From JBGAJN01 sp044224905 (GTDB lineage: Bacteria; Verrucomicrobiota; Verrucomicrobiia; Limisphaerales; JBGAJN01): a DNA stretch of 64,000 bases. The stretch lies in assembly GCA_044224905.1 (NCBI GenBank), contig JBGAJN010000002.1:1612001-1676000 (forward strand), written 5' to 3'. Both the position numbers and the translations under genes were made by a program. Below are positions 8,128 to 16,170 of the stretch, in pieces. The notes under the pieces are model-generated. The model worked only from the letters and a program-made list of their open reading frames with translations. It did no database searches and had not been told where the DNA came from. Within the stretch, counting starts at the first letter, position 1. Each line of letters starts with the position of its first letter.

Positions 8128-9411
8128 ATGAATATCTTTGAAGACTTGCAATGGCGCGGCCTCGTGGCCGACTGCACTGACACGCCCGAACTTCTCAAGC
8201 GCCTCGGCGCGTCGCCAGTCACGCTCTATTGCGGCTTCGATCCCACGGCGGATTCACTTCACGTCGGGAGCCTCGTGCCGTTGCTCGCGTTGCGGCGCTT
8301 TCAGAATGCCGGGCATATTCCTATCGCGGTTGCTGGTGGCGCGACCGGCTCCATCGGCGATCCGAGCGGCAAGACTGCCGAGCGTCAGCTCCTCACTCGT
8401 GATCAGATTGCCGCCAATGTTGCTGCCGTGAAGCCGCAACTCGCGCGCCTCCTCGACTTCGAGACCAGGACGAATCCCGCGCGCTTGGTGGACAACGCCG
8501 ACTGGACTGCGGGCATCAGCTACCTCGATTTCCTCCGCGATATTGGAAAGCATTTCACCGTCAACCAGATGGTGGCCAAGGAATCCGTTCGCGCGCGCAT
8601 GGAAGACCGCGAGGTCGGCATCAGCTACACGGAGTTCAGCTACATGCTGCTCCAGGCTTTTGACTTCTATCACCTCAACAAGGACTGCAACTGCGAACTC
8701 CAGATCGGCGGCAGCGATCAATGGGGCAACATCACTGCGGGGATGGACCTCATCCGGAAGAAACTCAACCGCCACGCGTTTGGCCTCACCCTTCCGCTGA
8801 TCACGAAGGCCGACGGCACCAAGTTCGGCAAGACCGAGAGCGGCACCATCTGGCTCGACTCGAAACGCACCAGCGTCTATCGCTTTTACCAATTCTGGAT
8901 CAACACCGATGACCGCGACGTCATCCGTTATTTGAAATACTTTACGTTCCTTGGCCATGAGGAAATCACCGCGCTCGAACAACAGCACGCCGCAAACCCC
9001 GGCGCGCGTTGGGCACACAAGGCGCTCGCAAACGAAGTGACCAATTTAATTCACGGTGAGCAGGCTCTGATTCAGGCCCAAGTCTCAAGTGATGTTCTCT
9101 TTGGCGGGAGTGTAGAGAGCCTTACAGAGAACGATTTCGCTGACATCGTCGGCGAAGTTCCCACAAAGGATTTGGAGAAATCTAAACTCGATGGCGTGGG
9201 GACGCCGCTGGTTGAACTGCTCGTCCACGCTGGCTTGTGTCCGTCAAAAGGGCAGGCCCGCAAAGACGTCGAAGGCGGCGGCGTGAATGTGAACAACGTT
9301 CGCGTGGCCGATGCCGCGCGTGCCATATCTTCCGGCGACCTCCTCTTCGGCAAACACATCCTCCTCCGCAAAGGGAAGAAGAACTACGTCGTCCTGACGG
9401 TGAGGGGTTGA
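8128..9411 (+). CDS. tyrS: Tyrosyl-tRNA synthetase
   Basis: This 427-residue class I aminoacyl-tRNA synthetase charges tRNA-Tyr. The HIGH-type motif appears as HVGS near residue 45, after CGFDPTADSL. The tyrosine-binding region includes QIGGSDQWGN, and the KMSKS-type loop is KFGKT (within DGTKFGKTESG). A C-terminal S4-like RNA-binding domain spans the last about 70 residues (LVHAGLCPSKGQARKDVEGGGVNVN). Length is usual for bacterial TyrRS. The preceding 230 bases hold no gene; no Shine-Dalgarno is evident before the ATG, and a weak GATAAA box lies only 11 bases upstream of it. The gene appears to be monocistronic. Confidence 0.98.
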   Translation: MNIFEDLQWRGLVADCTDTPELLKRLGASPVTLYCGFDPTADSLHVGSLVPLLALRRFQNAGHIPIAVAGGATGSIGDPSGKTAERQLLTRDQIAANVAAVKPQLARLLDFETRTNPARLVDNADWTAGISYLDFLRDIGKHFTVNQMVAKESVRARMEDREVGISYTEFSYMLLQAFDFYHLNKDCNCELQIGGSDQWGNITAGMDLIRKKLNRHAFGLTLPLITKADGTKFGKTESGTIWLDSKRTSVYRFYQFWINTDDRDVIRYLKYFTFLGHEEITALEQQHAANPGARWAHKALANEVTNLIHGEQALIQAQVSSDVLFGGSVESLTENDFADIVGEVPTKDLEKSKLDGVGTPLVELLVHAGLCPSKGQARKDVEGGGVNVNNVRVADAARAISSGDLLFGKHILLRKGKKNYVVLTVRG

Positions 9412-9588
9412 ACGACTCATCACGACGGAATCGCGTGCGCTGGGAATGGAGTTCGCCGCGAACGCGTCAGGATTTCGATTGCCGAGACCTGGCAAATGCT
9501 GCTGACGGGAATCTTTCGGCATGCGTCGGAAAGAAGTGAAGCCTTGCCACGGACCGTCATCCGGTTAGTTTGGCAAGCGACTTGAGTG

Positions 9589-9975
9589 ATGCAGATTCCA
9601 AGATTAATCATAGCCCTCGTGTTAATGGCGCTGTGGCTGCCGGGCAGCCTTGGCCATGGGCGTTGGACCGTCGCGGATCATGTGCCGACACCCGGCGGTA
9701 CTGATCAACACGGAACCGTGGAGTTAATCAACGGTCGCGCGGATTCCGGCGACTGCGCAATACTGGTCAATCGTTTTCAAGGCCCGCATCGCCCACACTC
9801 GCTCCGGCTTCAAACGGGCCTAGTTCCATTGGAACGGTCTCTGCTTTCAGGATGGAAGCCGTTTGCGAATGGTGATTTCGAGGCATCCACGTCTATTCCT
9901 CCGGAGCTTTTTCCCTCCTGGCAGTTTTTGTCACGCGCGGCATTGCGCGGACAGTCGCCGCCAGTCGTTTCCTAA
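9589..9975 (+). CDS. Hypothetical short exported protein
   Basis: A 128-residue frame from the ATG at 9589 begins with a convincing signal peptide (MQIPRLIIALVLMALWLPGSLGHG). The rest has no family I recognise. It has two cysteines at most, several prolines, and no membrane helix in the mature part. The gene is isolated between tyrS and a cation antiporter. Support is the signal peptide and orientation only; the mature sequence could be non-coding or a decayed gene. Confidence 0.35.
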   Translation: MQIPRLIIALVLMALWLPGSLGHGRWTVADHVPTPGGTDQHGTVELINGRADSGDCAILVNRFQGPHRPHSLRLQTGLVPLERSLLSGWKPFANGDFEASTSIPPELFPSWQFLSRAALRGQSPPVVS

Positions 9976-10095
9976 TTCGATCCGCATTCGACGGAGATAG
10001 CTCTCCGTTCCGCTGGCGTAGAATTACGCCTTCCCGTCCCTAAAAGGTGCCGCGGCATTCGCGGGGACTCTCTTAACTTCAATAGAAAATCGTTT

Positions 10096-10188
10096 ATGAA
10101 TCATCGGCTTGCAGATATGGCGATGTTCGCGACGTTGTTTGGCATTGTCGCCGTCGTCTTTTGGTATTGTTCACGAAAGAGTAATTAA
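10096..10188 (+). CDS. Possible 30-residue single-helix membrane peptide
   Basis: ATG at 10096 to TAA at 10186-10188 encodes MNHRLADMAM, then FATLFGIVAVVFWYC, then SRKSN. A short polar N-terminus, one about 17-residue hydrophobic helix and a positively charged C-terminus form a classical small membrane protein layout. It lies 145 bases upstream of the CPA2 antiporter gene. A weak purine-rich AATAGAAAA precedes it. This could be chance, but the composition is not what a random frame in this G+C-rich DNA usually gives. Confidence 0.35.
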   Translation: MNHRLADMAMFATLFGIVAVVFWYCSRKSN

Positions 10189-10333
10189 ACCCGAAATCAG
10201 CTACGGTCACTTGGAAGTGGATGGTGAAGGTTCTAGCAGTGTGGCCATCATCGTCCACTTCAGTGGCTCTCGGATTCACCCGAGGACCTGAGAGTCCGGC
10301 GGGCACTTCGATAAAATGAAAACGAATTAACTC

Positions 10334-12367
10334 ATGCACCAAGTCGCTTTTCTACAAGATCTTGCGGTGGTGATGATTGTCGCCGGGTTGGTGACCATTC
10401 TCTTCCATCGTTTCAAGCAACCCGTTGTTCTTGGTTACATTCTGGCCGGCTTTATCGTCGGTCCGCACACGCCGCCGTTTTCGCTCATCACCGGCGAGGA
10501 AAGCATCAACACACTGGCGGAGATCGGGGTCATTCTGCTGATGTTCTCGCTCGGGCTAGAGTTCAGTTTGGGGAAACTTAAAAAGGTTGGTGGTACGGCG
10601 GTCATTGCCGCGTCGCTGGAAATTGTGGGGATGGGCTGGGTCGGTTATCAACTCGGGCGGCTGTTTGGCTGGAGCAACACCGACAGCTTGTTTCTCGGCG
10701 CGATGCTTTCGATGTCATCCACGACGGTCATCATCAAAGTGCTGACCGAGATGGGCCGGACGAAGGACAAGTTCGCGCAATTGATCTTCGGCATCTTGAT
10801 CATCGAGGACATCCTCGGCATCGCCATGATCGCGCTGCTGTCGGGCATCGCCATGACCGGCGCGCTGAGCGTGGGCGCGATAGGAGCCACGCTCGGCAAG
10901 CTGGCGATATTCCTCGTCGTGGTGCTGGTGGTTGGTTTGATCGCCGTGCCGCGGTTGCTGGGCTACGTCGCCCGGTTCAAGAGCAACGAAATGCTGCTGA
11001 TCACCGTGTTGGGGCTTTGCTTCGGCGTTTCGTTGCTGGCGGCCAAGCTCAGTTACAGCGTGGCGCTTGGCGCCTTCATTATCGGAGCGGTCATTGCCGA
11101 AGCCCGCGAAATCCATCGGATTGAAGCCTTGATTGAACCGGTGCGCGACATGTTCAGCGCGGTGTTCTTTGTCGCGATCGGCTTGCTGATCGATCCTCAA
11201 ATGCTGCTGACCCACTGGCTGCCGGTCGTGGTCATCACGCTCGCTGTCGTGGTCTGCAAAGTCATTGCCTGCGCGAGCGGAACGTTCCTGGGCGGCTACG
11301 ATCGGGGCACTTCCTTGCGGGTCGGCATGAGCGTGGCCCAGATCGGGGAGTTCTCTTTCATTATCGCTTCGCTCGGTCTGAGCCTGAATGTAACGAGCAA
11401 GTTTCTGTACCCGATTGCTGTGGCCGTGTCCGTATTGACCACGCTGCTGACGCCTTACCTCATTCGCAGCACGGATGGCGTGGTCAACTGGTTTGATCGC
11501 GTGGCGCCCCGTCCTTTGGTCAGCGGTCTCGAGATTTACACGCAATGGGTCGGGCAACTCGGCAGCCAGCGACACGCGAGCTTTGCCGGAAAACTGGTGC
11601 GCCGCTGGACGTGGCAGATGATGCTGAACGTGGTCTTGATCACCGCGGTGTTCATCGGTGCCGCTTACGTTTCGCAACATCCGCCGGGCTGGTTAACGAA
11701 TTTCGATTTGCACGAAGAGGGAATCAAGGCCGCGCTCTGGCTCACGGCGGCGATCGCGGCGCTGCCGTTGTTTATCGCCACCTTCCGCAAACTGCAGGCG
11801 CTCGGATTGCTCGTGGCGGAAATCAAAGTCACCCCGGAAAAGGCCGGCGACCGCACCACGGCCATTCGCGCCATCGTCGCGCAGGTCATTCCCTTCACCG
11901 GCCTGTTTGTGTTGTGCCTTTACGTTCTGCTGCTGAGCGCCGCCGTCCTGCCTAGTTTTAAGGTAATGTCGGTTCTCCTCGTGTTCGTGGCGTTGATTAC
12001 GTGGTTGCTGTGGCGGTCATTCATTAAAGTTTATTCCAAGGCGCAAATTGCTCTCGAACAAACCCTCGCCCAACCACCCGCGCCCCGCCCGCCGGAGAAC
12101 CCGTCCACCTCGCTTCCGTCCCTGCTGCGGGATGCGGATTTGGAAACCGTCACTATTGCAGAGAATTCTCCAGCGGCCGGCAGACTCATCCGCGAACTGC
12201 AGCTCCGTACGCAAACCGGCGCCAGCATCGTGGGTATCGAACGCAACGGGGCCAGCCTGATCAATCCCGGCCCGGACGAAGAAATCAAACCCGCCGACCG
12301 CGTGCTCTTGTTGGGACGCCGGGCCCAACTTGATTCCGCCACCGCCCTCTTGCTGAAGAAAGCGTAA
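10334..12367 (+). CDS. Cation:proton antiporter, CPA2/KefB family, with C-terminal RCK_C (TrkA-C) domain
   Basis: This 677-residue membrane protein has a CPA2 sodium/hydrogen exchanger core in residues about 1-395 (LGYILAGFIVGPHTPPF, LLMFSLGLEFSLGKL, FGILIIEDILGIAMIALLSG with the paired acidic residues, and SVAQIGEFSFIIASLG). Extra hydrophobic segments follow at about 430-560, then a Pro-rich linker (PPAPRPPENPSTSLPS) and an RCK_C domain at about 595-675 (VTIAENSPAAGRLIRELQL, ending ADRVLLLGRR). There is no Rossmann RCK_N domain between core and RCK_C, which differs from E. coli KefB/KefC. The family exchanges K+ or Na+ for H+ and takes part in ion and pH homeostasis. Ion and regulation are not known here. 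Confidence 0.88.
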   Translation: MHQVAFLQDLAVVMIVAGLVTILFHRFKQPVVLGYILAGFIVGPHTPPFSLITGEESINTLAEIGVILLMFSLGLEFSLGKLKKVGGTAVIAASLEIVGMGWVGYQLGRLFGWSNTDSLFLGAMLSMSSTTVIIKVLTEMGRTKDKFAQLIFGILIIEDILGIAMIALLSGIAMTGALSVGAIGATLGKLAIFLVVVLVVGLIAVPRLLGYVARFKSNEMLLITVLGLCFGVSLLAAKLSYSVALGAFIIGAVIAEAREIHRIEALIEPVRDMFSAVFFVAIGLLIDPQMLLTHWLPVVVITLAVVVCKVIACASGTFLGGYDRGTSLRVGMSVAQIGEFSFIIASLGLSLNVTSKFLYPIAVAVSVLTTLLTPYLIRSTDGVVNWFDRVAPRPLVSGLEIYTQWVGQLGSQRHASFAGKLVRRWTWQMMLNVVLITAVFIGAAYVSQHPPGWLTNFDLHEEGIKAALWLTAAIAALPLFIATFRKLQALGLLVAEIKVTPEKAGDRTTAIRAIVAQVIPFTGLFVLCLYVLLLSAAVLPSFKVMSVLLVFVALITWLLWRSFIKVYSKAQIALEQTLAQPPAPRPPENPSTSLPSLLRDADLETVTIAENSPAAGRLIRELQLRTQTGASIVGIERNGASLINPGPDEEIKPADRVLLLGRRAQLDSATALLLKKA

Positions 12368-12562
12368 TGGAAGGCTGAGGCATCGTTGGGCCCTCGAAGC
12401 AAAGGCCCGGCGAAATATATTGCCCGCCTTCGTTAGCCCGCCTCGAAAAGAACCGGTCCAGCGCGACGACCGGGCTATGAGGGATTTGCCCCATGGTTGA
12501 GCGCGGCATCGGAAGGTAACGTGACTCGGATTTGGAAAAACAAAATCCGTAGTTCAGTCGTT

Positions 12563-12602
12563 ATGAAAAAAAACCTGTATACCGGTTGTCGGTCTGATCG
12601 CC
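12563..12602 (+). other. Out-of-frame signal-peptide start of the FecR-like gene (A8 run)
   Basis: The ATG at 12563 is followed by eight A (12566-12573). As written, this frame stops after about 25 codons. Removing a single A makes the ATG read MKKTCIPVVGLIALLWVSAIGARA, an ideal signal peptide continuous with the downstream 253-codon frame. Either the assembled sequence has one A too many, or the gene is frameshifted or relies on slippage. Confidence 0.75.
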
Positions 12603-13364
12603 TTGCTGTGGGTATCTGCTATCGGCGCTCGAGCTGAAGAATCGAAACCCGCCGTTGGCGTTAATGTCAATGTGCGCCTCTTTGATGACTCGGAGACGCC
12701 CAATGCCGTCGTCATCTCCATTCATGGAAAGTGCGAGTATTCCGAAGACGGCCTCCGATTTTTCGAGTTGAAGTCCCAGCATGTTTTCACCATGGCACCG
12801 GTCCGGCTGAATCAAAAAGGCGCTGGCAAAACGAACTCTTCATTTGTCTTCAACCAAGGTGCGGTCATCCGAACCGGCAAGAATTCCACTGTCGATATCT
12901 TCTTGCGCCGCATGGGAACCACGATGCGACTCCAGCCGAGCTCCGAGGTGAAGCTGGAGAAAATGACGAGGCACATGAAGGACGTCATGCCCGTGATGGA
13001 AACCCTATTGGATCTGCGCACGGGGCGAATCTTTACCGTCGTGCGTTCCCTGGTGCCCGGCAGCACTCTTGAGATCAGAAACGCGGCCGGACGCTCCGTA
13101 GTGGAAGGTGGCGGCGGAAAGGGAAGGTATATCATCACCGCCGACGGCACTCAGGTGACGGAGAAGAATTCGGTCGTTCCGCTCAAGGTGATCAGGCAAA
13201 CCGGAGTGACCGTGATTACTCCCGGAATGCAATTCAGCGCCAAAGAAGGGAAGCTGTTCGCCTTGGCCACACCTGAGTCGGTGAAATTGCTAATCGAATT
13301 CGATGAGCTGGACTCGTTAACCGAACAATGGGCCGAAGAAGAGAAGCGGCAGCCCCAAAAGTAA
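12603..13364 (+). CDS. FecR-like domain exported protein
   Basis: The uninterrupted frame gives 253 residues from a TTG at 12603; the authentic start is most likely the ATG at 12563 in the other frame (see the A8 entry). The mature part resembles FecR-domain proteins common in Verrucomicrobia and Planctomycetes. It has a beta-rich region with NQGAVIRTGKNSTVDIFL (the usual 'trigger/contrast' strand pair), RLQPSSEVKLEKM, then LLDLRTGRIFTVVRSL and a late GRSVVEGGGGKGRYIITADG. FecR domains are found in regulators and in surface structural proteins; the absence of a membrane helix after the signal peptide suggests a periplasmic location. The gene is alone, with a decayed polX fragment convergent to it. 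Confidence 0.7.
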   Translation: MLWVSAIGARAEESKPAVGVNVNVRLFDDSETPNAVVISIHGKCEYSEDGLRFFELKSQHVFTMAPVRLNQKGAGKTNSSFVFNQGAVIRTGKNSTVDIFLRRMGTTMRLQPSSEVKLEKMTRHMKDVMPVMETLLDLRTGRIFTVVRSLVPGSTLEIRNAAGRSVVEGGGGKGRYIITADGTQVTEKNSVVPLKVIRQTGVTVITPGMQFSAKEGKLFALATPESVKLLIEFDELDSLTEQWAEEEKRQPQK

Positions 13365-13410
13365 GTCCAAGGGACGAGGAGCCGCCGACGAGGAGTTCCT
13401 GCTTTCCTTT

Positions 13411-14052
13411 TCATGCAAAAGAAAATCGGGGATGCGCTTCGCGTTCCAGCAGGAGCCGGCCGCTCAGATGGCCGAGCATGTGGACGTAAGGATTCTCCGC
13501 GGCGCGGATAAGCCGCTTGGTGTTGTCGGCCTCATCGCTGCCGGCCACGTGCAAGCTCGCCACGACGACCTCGAGTTCCGCGAGCACGTCGTCATCGAAG
13601 TCGAGCCGGTCCTTCAAGATGTCCACTTCGGTGCCGGTGAGGAGCTGGAAGTCGCTGCCTTCGTCGATGAACTGCTGGTTGATCTTCTTGACCGCCTTGA
13701 GCTGGTCGCGGAGGCGCGCGGGATCGAGGCCGTTGGCCTGAAAGCTCGCGCGGGAGTGATCGGTGATCGCCCAATAGTCGAGGCCCAGCTCGTGCATATG
13801 CGCGGCCATATCTTCGAGCGGGTTGTGGCCGTCGCTCCACGTGGAGTGATTGTGCAAGGTGCCGCGAATATCGGTCCATTCGACGAGCCGAGGAAGTTCA
13901 CCGGCCTCGGCGGCCTTGAACTCACCCTGGTCCTCACGCAGCTCCGGCGGAACACACGCGAGGTCGAGCTTCGCGTAGATTTCATCCTCCGTCTTGCAAG
14001 GGACGAGCAGCTTCGAATCGCGAGCGGTGATCTTGATTCGGGCCGGAAATCG
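13411..14052 (-). pseudogene. Remnant of DNA polymerase X (PHP-domain region only)
   Basis: An open frame of 214 codons bounded by stops holds a middle piece of a bacterial PolX protein. TEDEIYAKL...VPPELRED is the end of the polymerase part; DIRGTLHNHSTWSDG is the first PHP metal motif; AITDHS is the second. VASLH and a final GHLSGRLLLERE follow, after which homology breaks off at a stop. A full PolX is about 570 residues; the palm and fingers are missing upstream of about 14000 (a TAG at 14053-14055 precedes unrelated residues), and the last about 80 residues of the PHP domain are missing downstream. No normal start codon precedes the homology. It is therefore read as a two-ended relic, not a working polymerase. 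The adjacent genes are on the other strand. Confidence 0.75.
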
Positions 14053-14105
14053 CTAGTCCTTTCGTCCCATTCACAGGAAGCCATTCGTGTTTTACCAATG
14101 GTCTC

Positions 14106-14402
14106 ATGGACAACTTGCTTACGGTCATTACCCGTTTCCCGCTGCCGGCTGGCGTTACCGCCGATCAGATTCGCGCGGAGTTTGCCGCGGTCGCACCCGC
14201 ATTCCGCAACGTGCCCGGTTTGGTCCGGAAACAATTCCTGTGTTCGCCGGACTGCCGGACCGCGGGCGGCGTCTATTTGTGGAACGATGAACGGGTCGCG
14301 CGTGCGTTCATGAACGAGCGCGTTGCCCCGATGATTCGCGAGAAGTTTCACGTCGAGCCGGCCATTGAATTCTACGATTCGCCGGTGATCGTGGAGAATT
14401 GA
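14106..14402 (+). CDS. YdhR-like monooxygenase-fold protein (dimeric alpha-beta barrel)
   Basis: This 98-residue protein starts at the ATG at 14106. The pattern TVITRFPLPAGVTADQIRAEFAAVAPAFRNVPGLVRKQFL, then GGVYLWNDERVARAFMNE, then a final VEPAIEFYDSPVIVEN, is typical of the YdhR/putative monooxygenase branch of the dimeric alpha-beta barrel superfamily. E. coli YdhR has this size and fold, and its activity is not well established. No signal peptide is present. The start lies 51 bases upstream of the polX remnant on the opposite strand, and the next gene (methyltransferase) follows 69 bases later in the same direction, so they could be co-transcribed. Confidence 0.75.
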   Translation: MDNLLTVITRFPLPAGVTADQIRAEFAAVAPAFRNVPGLVRKQFLCSPDCRTAGGVYLWNDERVARAFMNERVAPMIREKFHVEPAIEFYDSPVIVEN

Positions 14403-14471
14403 ATTCAACGCCGCGCCCTCACCGCTGACCCTTTTGCACAGACCCATAAACCGCACCACTGGAGTTCACCT

Positions 14472-15557
14472 ATGAGCACTCAACCGCACCCACCGAAACA
14501 AAACACGATCAACGAAGCCAGCCTGCACGCCCTGGTGGGGGGCATTCTCCACGATCTCGGCGGCGCCTTCAGCGTCCCGCTGGTCCAGATTGGGGAAAGC
14601 CTCGAGCTTTATCAGACCCTGAGCGAACACGGTCCACTCACCTCGAACGAGCTGGCCGCGCGGACGGGATTGAAGGAGCGCTATCTCCGCGAGTGGCTCG
14701 CCGCCCAAGCCGCCTCGAATTACATTACCTTTGAGCCGACAACCGAAAAGTTTTCGCTGACGCCCGAGCAGTCGTTTGTTTTCGCCAACCAAGGCAGCCC
14801 GTTCTATCTCGCCCCGGCCTTCGGATCGGCGGCGGCGTTTCAGCAGAATATGCCGCAAGTGAAAGAGGCTTTCCGCACAGGTGCCGGTGTTGCGTGGGGC
14901 GATCAGTCTCAATGTCTGTCCTGCGCGGTCGCACGTTTCTTCCGTCCCGGCTACGAGAATCATCTGGTGCAGTCTTGGCTACCCGCTCTCAACGGTGTCG
15001 TCGGAAAACTCGAACAAGGTGGCGCGGTCGCCGACGTGGGATGTGGCCACGGCATCTCCACGATGATCATTGCCAAGGCATTTCCCAAATCCAAAGTGCA
15101 TGGCTTTGACTTCCACGAGAAGTCCATTGCCGAAGCCCGCAAGCACGCCGAGGAGCACAAAGTGCCGAACATTGGTTTCCAGACCCGGGAAGCGAAGGAC
15201 CTGCCAGGAAAATACGATCTCATCACGATGTTCGATTGTCTCCACGACATGGGCGATCCCGTCGGCACTTTGAAACACGTCCGCGCCGCGCTCAAACCAA
15301 ACGGCTCGGTCATGATCGTCGAACCCATGGCCGGTGACAGTTTGCAGGACAACCTCAATCCCGTCGGACGAATGTATTACTCTGCCTCTACGATGGTGTG
15401 CGTTCCCACGTCGCTGGCCCAACCCACCGGCGCGGCCCTGGGGGCGCAGGCTGGCGAAAAACGGTTGCGCAATCTGATCATGGAAGAGGCTGGCTTCGGC
15501 AGTTGCCGCCGGGCCGCCGAGACGCCCTTCAATCTGATTCTGGAAGCACAGCCTTGA
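14472..15557 (+). CDS. Class I SAM-dependent methyltransferase with N-terminal winged helix
   Basis: This 361-residue protein has an N-terminal helical/winged-helix region (residues about 20-90, ELAARTGLKERYLREWLAAQAA). A Rossmann methyltransferase domain follows: motif I is VADVGCGHGIS near residue 180, the acidic residue of motif II is in VHGFDFHEKSI, and YDLITMFDCLHDMGDP and MIVEPMAGD are motifs III-IV. The layout resembles the Mycobacterium Rv2258c type, a family of O- or C-methyltransferases of unknown substrate. A short Arg/Lys-poor cytoplasmic N-terminus and a purine-rich GGAGTTCACCT before the ATG are noted. It follows the YdhR-like gene in the same direction. Confidence 0.87.
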   Translation: MSTQPHPPKQNTINEASLHALVGGILHDLGGAFSVPLVQIGESLELYQTLSEHGPLTSNELAARTGLKERYLREWLAAQAASNYITFEPTTEKFSLTPEQSFVFANQGSPFYLAPAFGSAAAFQQNMPQVKEAFRTGAGVAWGDQSQCLSCAVARFFRPGYENHLVQSWLPALNGVVGKLEQGGAVADVGCGHGISTMIIAKAFPKSKVHGFDFHEKSIAEARKHAEEHKVPNIGFQTREAKDLPGKYDLITMFDCLHDMGDPVGTLKHVRAALKPNGSVMIVEPMAGDSLQDNLNPVGRMYYSASTMVCVPTSLAQPTGAALGAQAGEKRLRNLIMEEAGFGSCRRAAETPFNLILEAQP

Positions 15558-15666
15558 GCGCAATTGGCAAGTTTAGAGGCCATTCTCGATCCACCGTGAT
15601 TGCGAAACACGCGTCGGCCAATGGAGCGACGCGGTGAGCATCAACGTCGCGGCGTGAGGGCGGGAT

Positions 15667-15717
15667 AACCACCGAGGCACGGAGACACGGAGGGGAGGGA
15701 CGGCTCGACAGGGCCGT
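15667..15717. repeat. Intergenic repeat (ACCGAGGCACGGAGACACGGAGG type) with adjacent hairpin
   Basis: The stretch 15667-15693 is a quasi-periodic 9-base pattern (CACCGAGG CACGGAGA CACGGAGG). I recognise it as a kind of dispersed intergenic repeat common in environmental genomes. A small hairpin follows at 15700-15717 (ACGGC...GCCGT). The first 11 bases (15668-15678) recur inverted with one mismatch at 16136-16146, beyond the next small gene. Confidence 0.55.
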
Positions 15718-15810
15718 TCTTCCTGTTTTAAGGTCTGCACAAATGGAAGCGGCCTGTAACAGTTCTTTCGACACGGTTGACCGCCTCGCATCGGTGCCGG
15801 GGCTTGTTTT

Positions 15811-16113
15811 ATGAATGACGAGCTTAGTTGCGCTGCATTTGAACTCGCCATCGCGGCGTATGGCGCGGCTGGGCACTGTGAAGCCAAGGAACGATTGCGC
15901 GTGCGATTTCCAGACGCCGACTTGGACAGAATCGAAAAGGCATACATTGCCGCGTGTCGCCTCCATGAACTGGCTTACACCGTTGCCGATAAAAAACGTG
16001 ACGGCATTTATTCCAAGCCGGAAGCTTTGAATCAATTACGAGTGAATTGTCCGGGATTTTCGGAGAAAACTTATTCAAGAGCATTGGCCCAAGGATTGTA
16101 TGAGAGCCGCTAG
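15811..16113 (+). CDS. Hypothetical protein, 100 residues
   Basis: The ATG at 15811 opens a 100-residue soluble protein that I do not recognise. It is helical by composition (ELSCAAFELAIAAYGAAGHCEAKERLRVRF, then DLDRIEKAYIAACRLHELAYTVADKKR), with three cysteines and no signal peptide or membrane helix. The pattern of two helix pairs resembles small DNA- or protein-binding helical bundles, but no motif settles this. The gene lies inside a segment bounded by an inverted 11-base repeat (15668-15678 and 16136-16146). The composition supports real coding. Confidence 0.6.
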   Translation: MNDELSCAAFELAIAAYGAAGHCEAKERLRVRFPDADLDRIEKAYIAACRLHELAYTVADKKRDGIYSKPEALNQLRVNCPGFSEKTYSRALAQGLYESR

Positions 16114-16135
16114 TGGTGAACCGGCATGATTTCCT

Positions 16136-16146
16136 GCCTCCGTGGT
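16136..16146. repeat. Inverted partner of the 15668-15678 repeat
   Basis: Read on the minus strand this is ACCACGGAGGC, matching ACCACCGAGGC at 15668-15678 with one mismatch in 11. Together they bracket about 480 bases that contain the 100-residue gene. Confidence 0.4.
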
Positions 16147-16170
16147 AAACCCACCCCCGCCATTCCCCCC

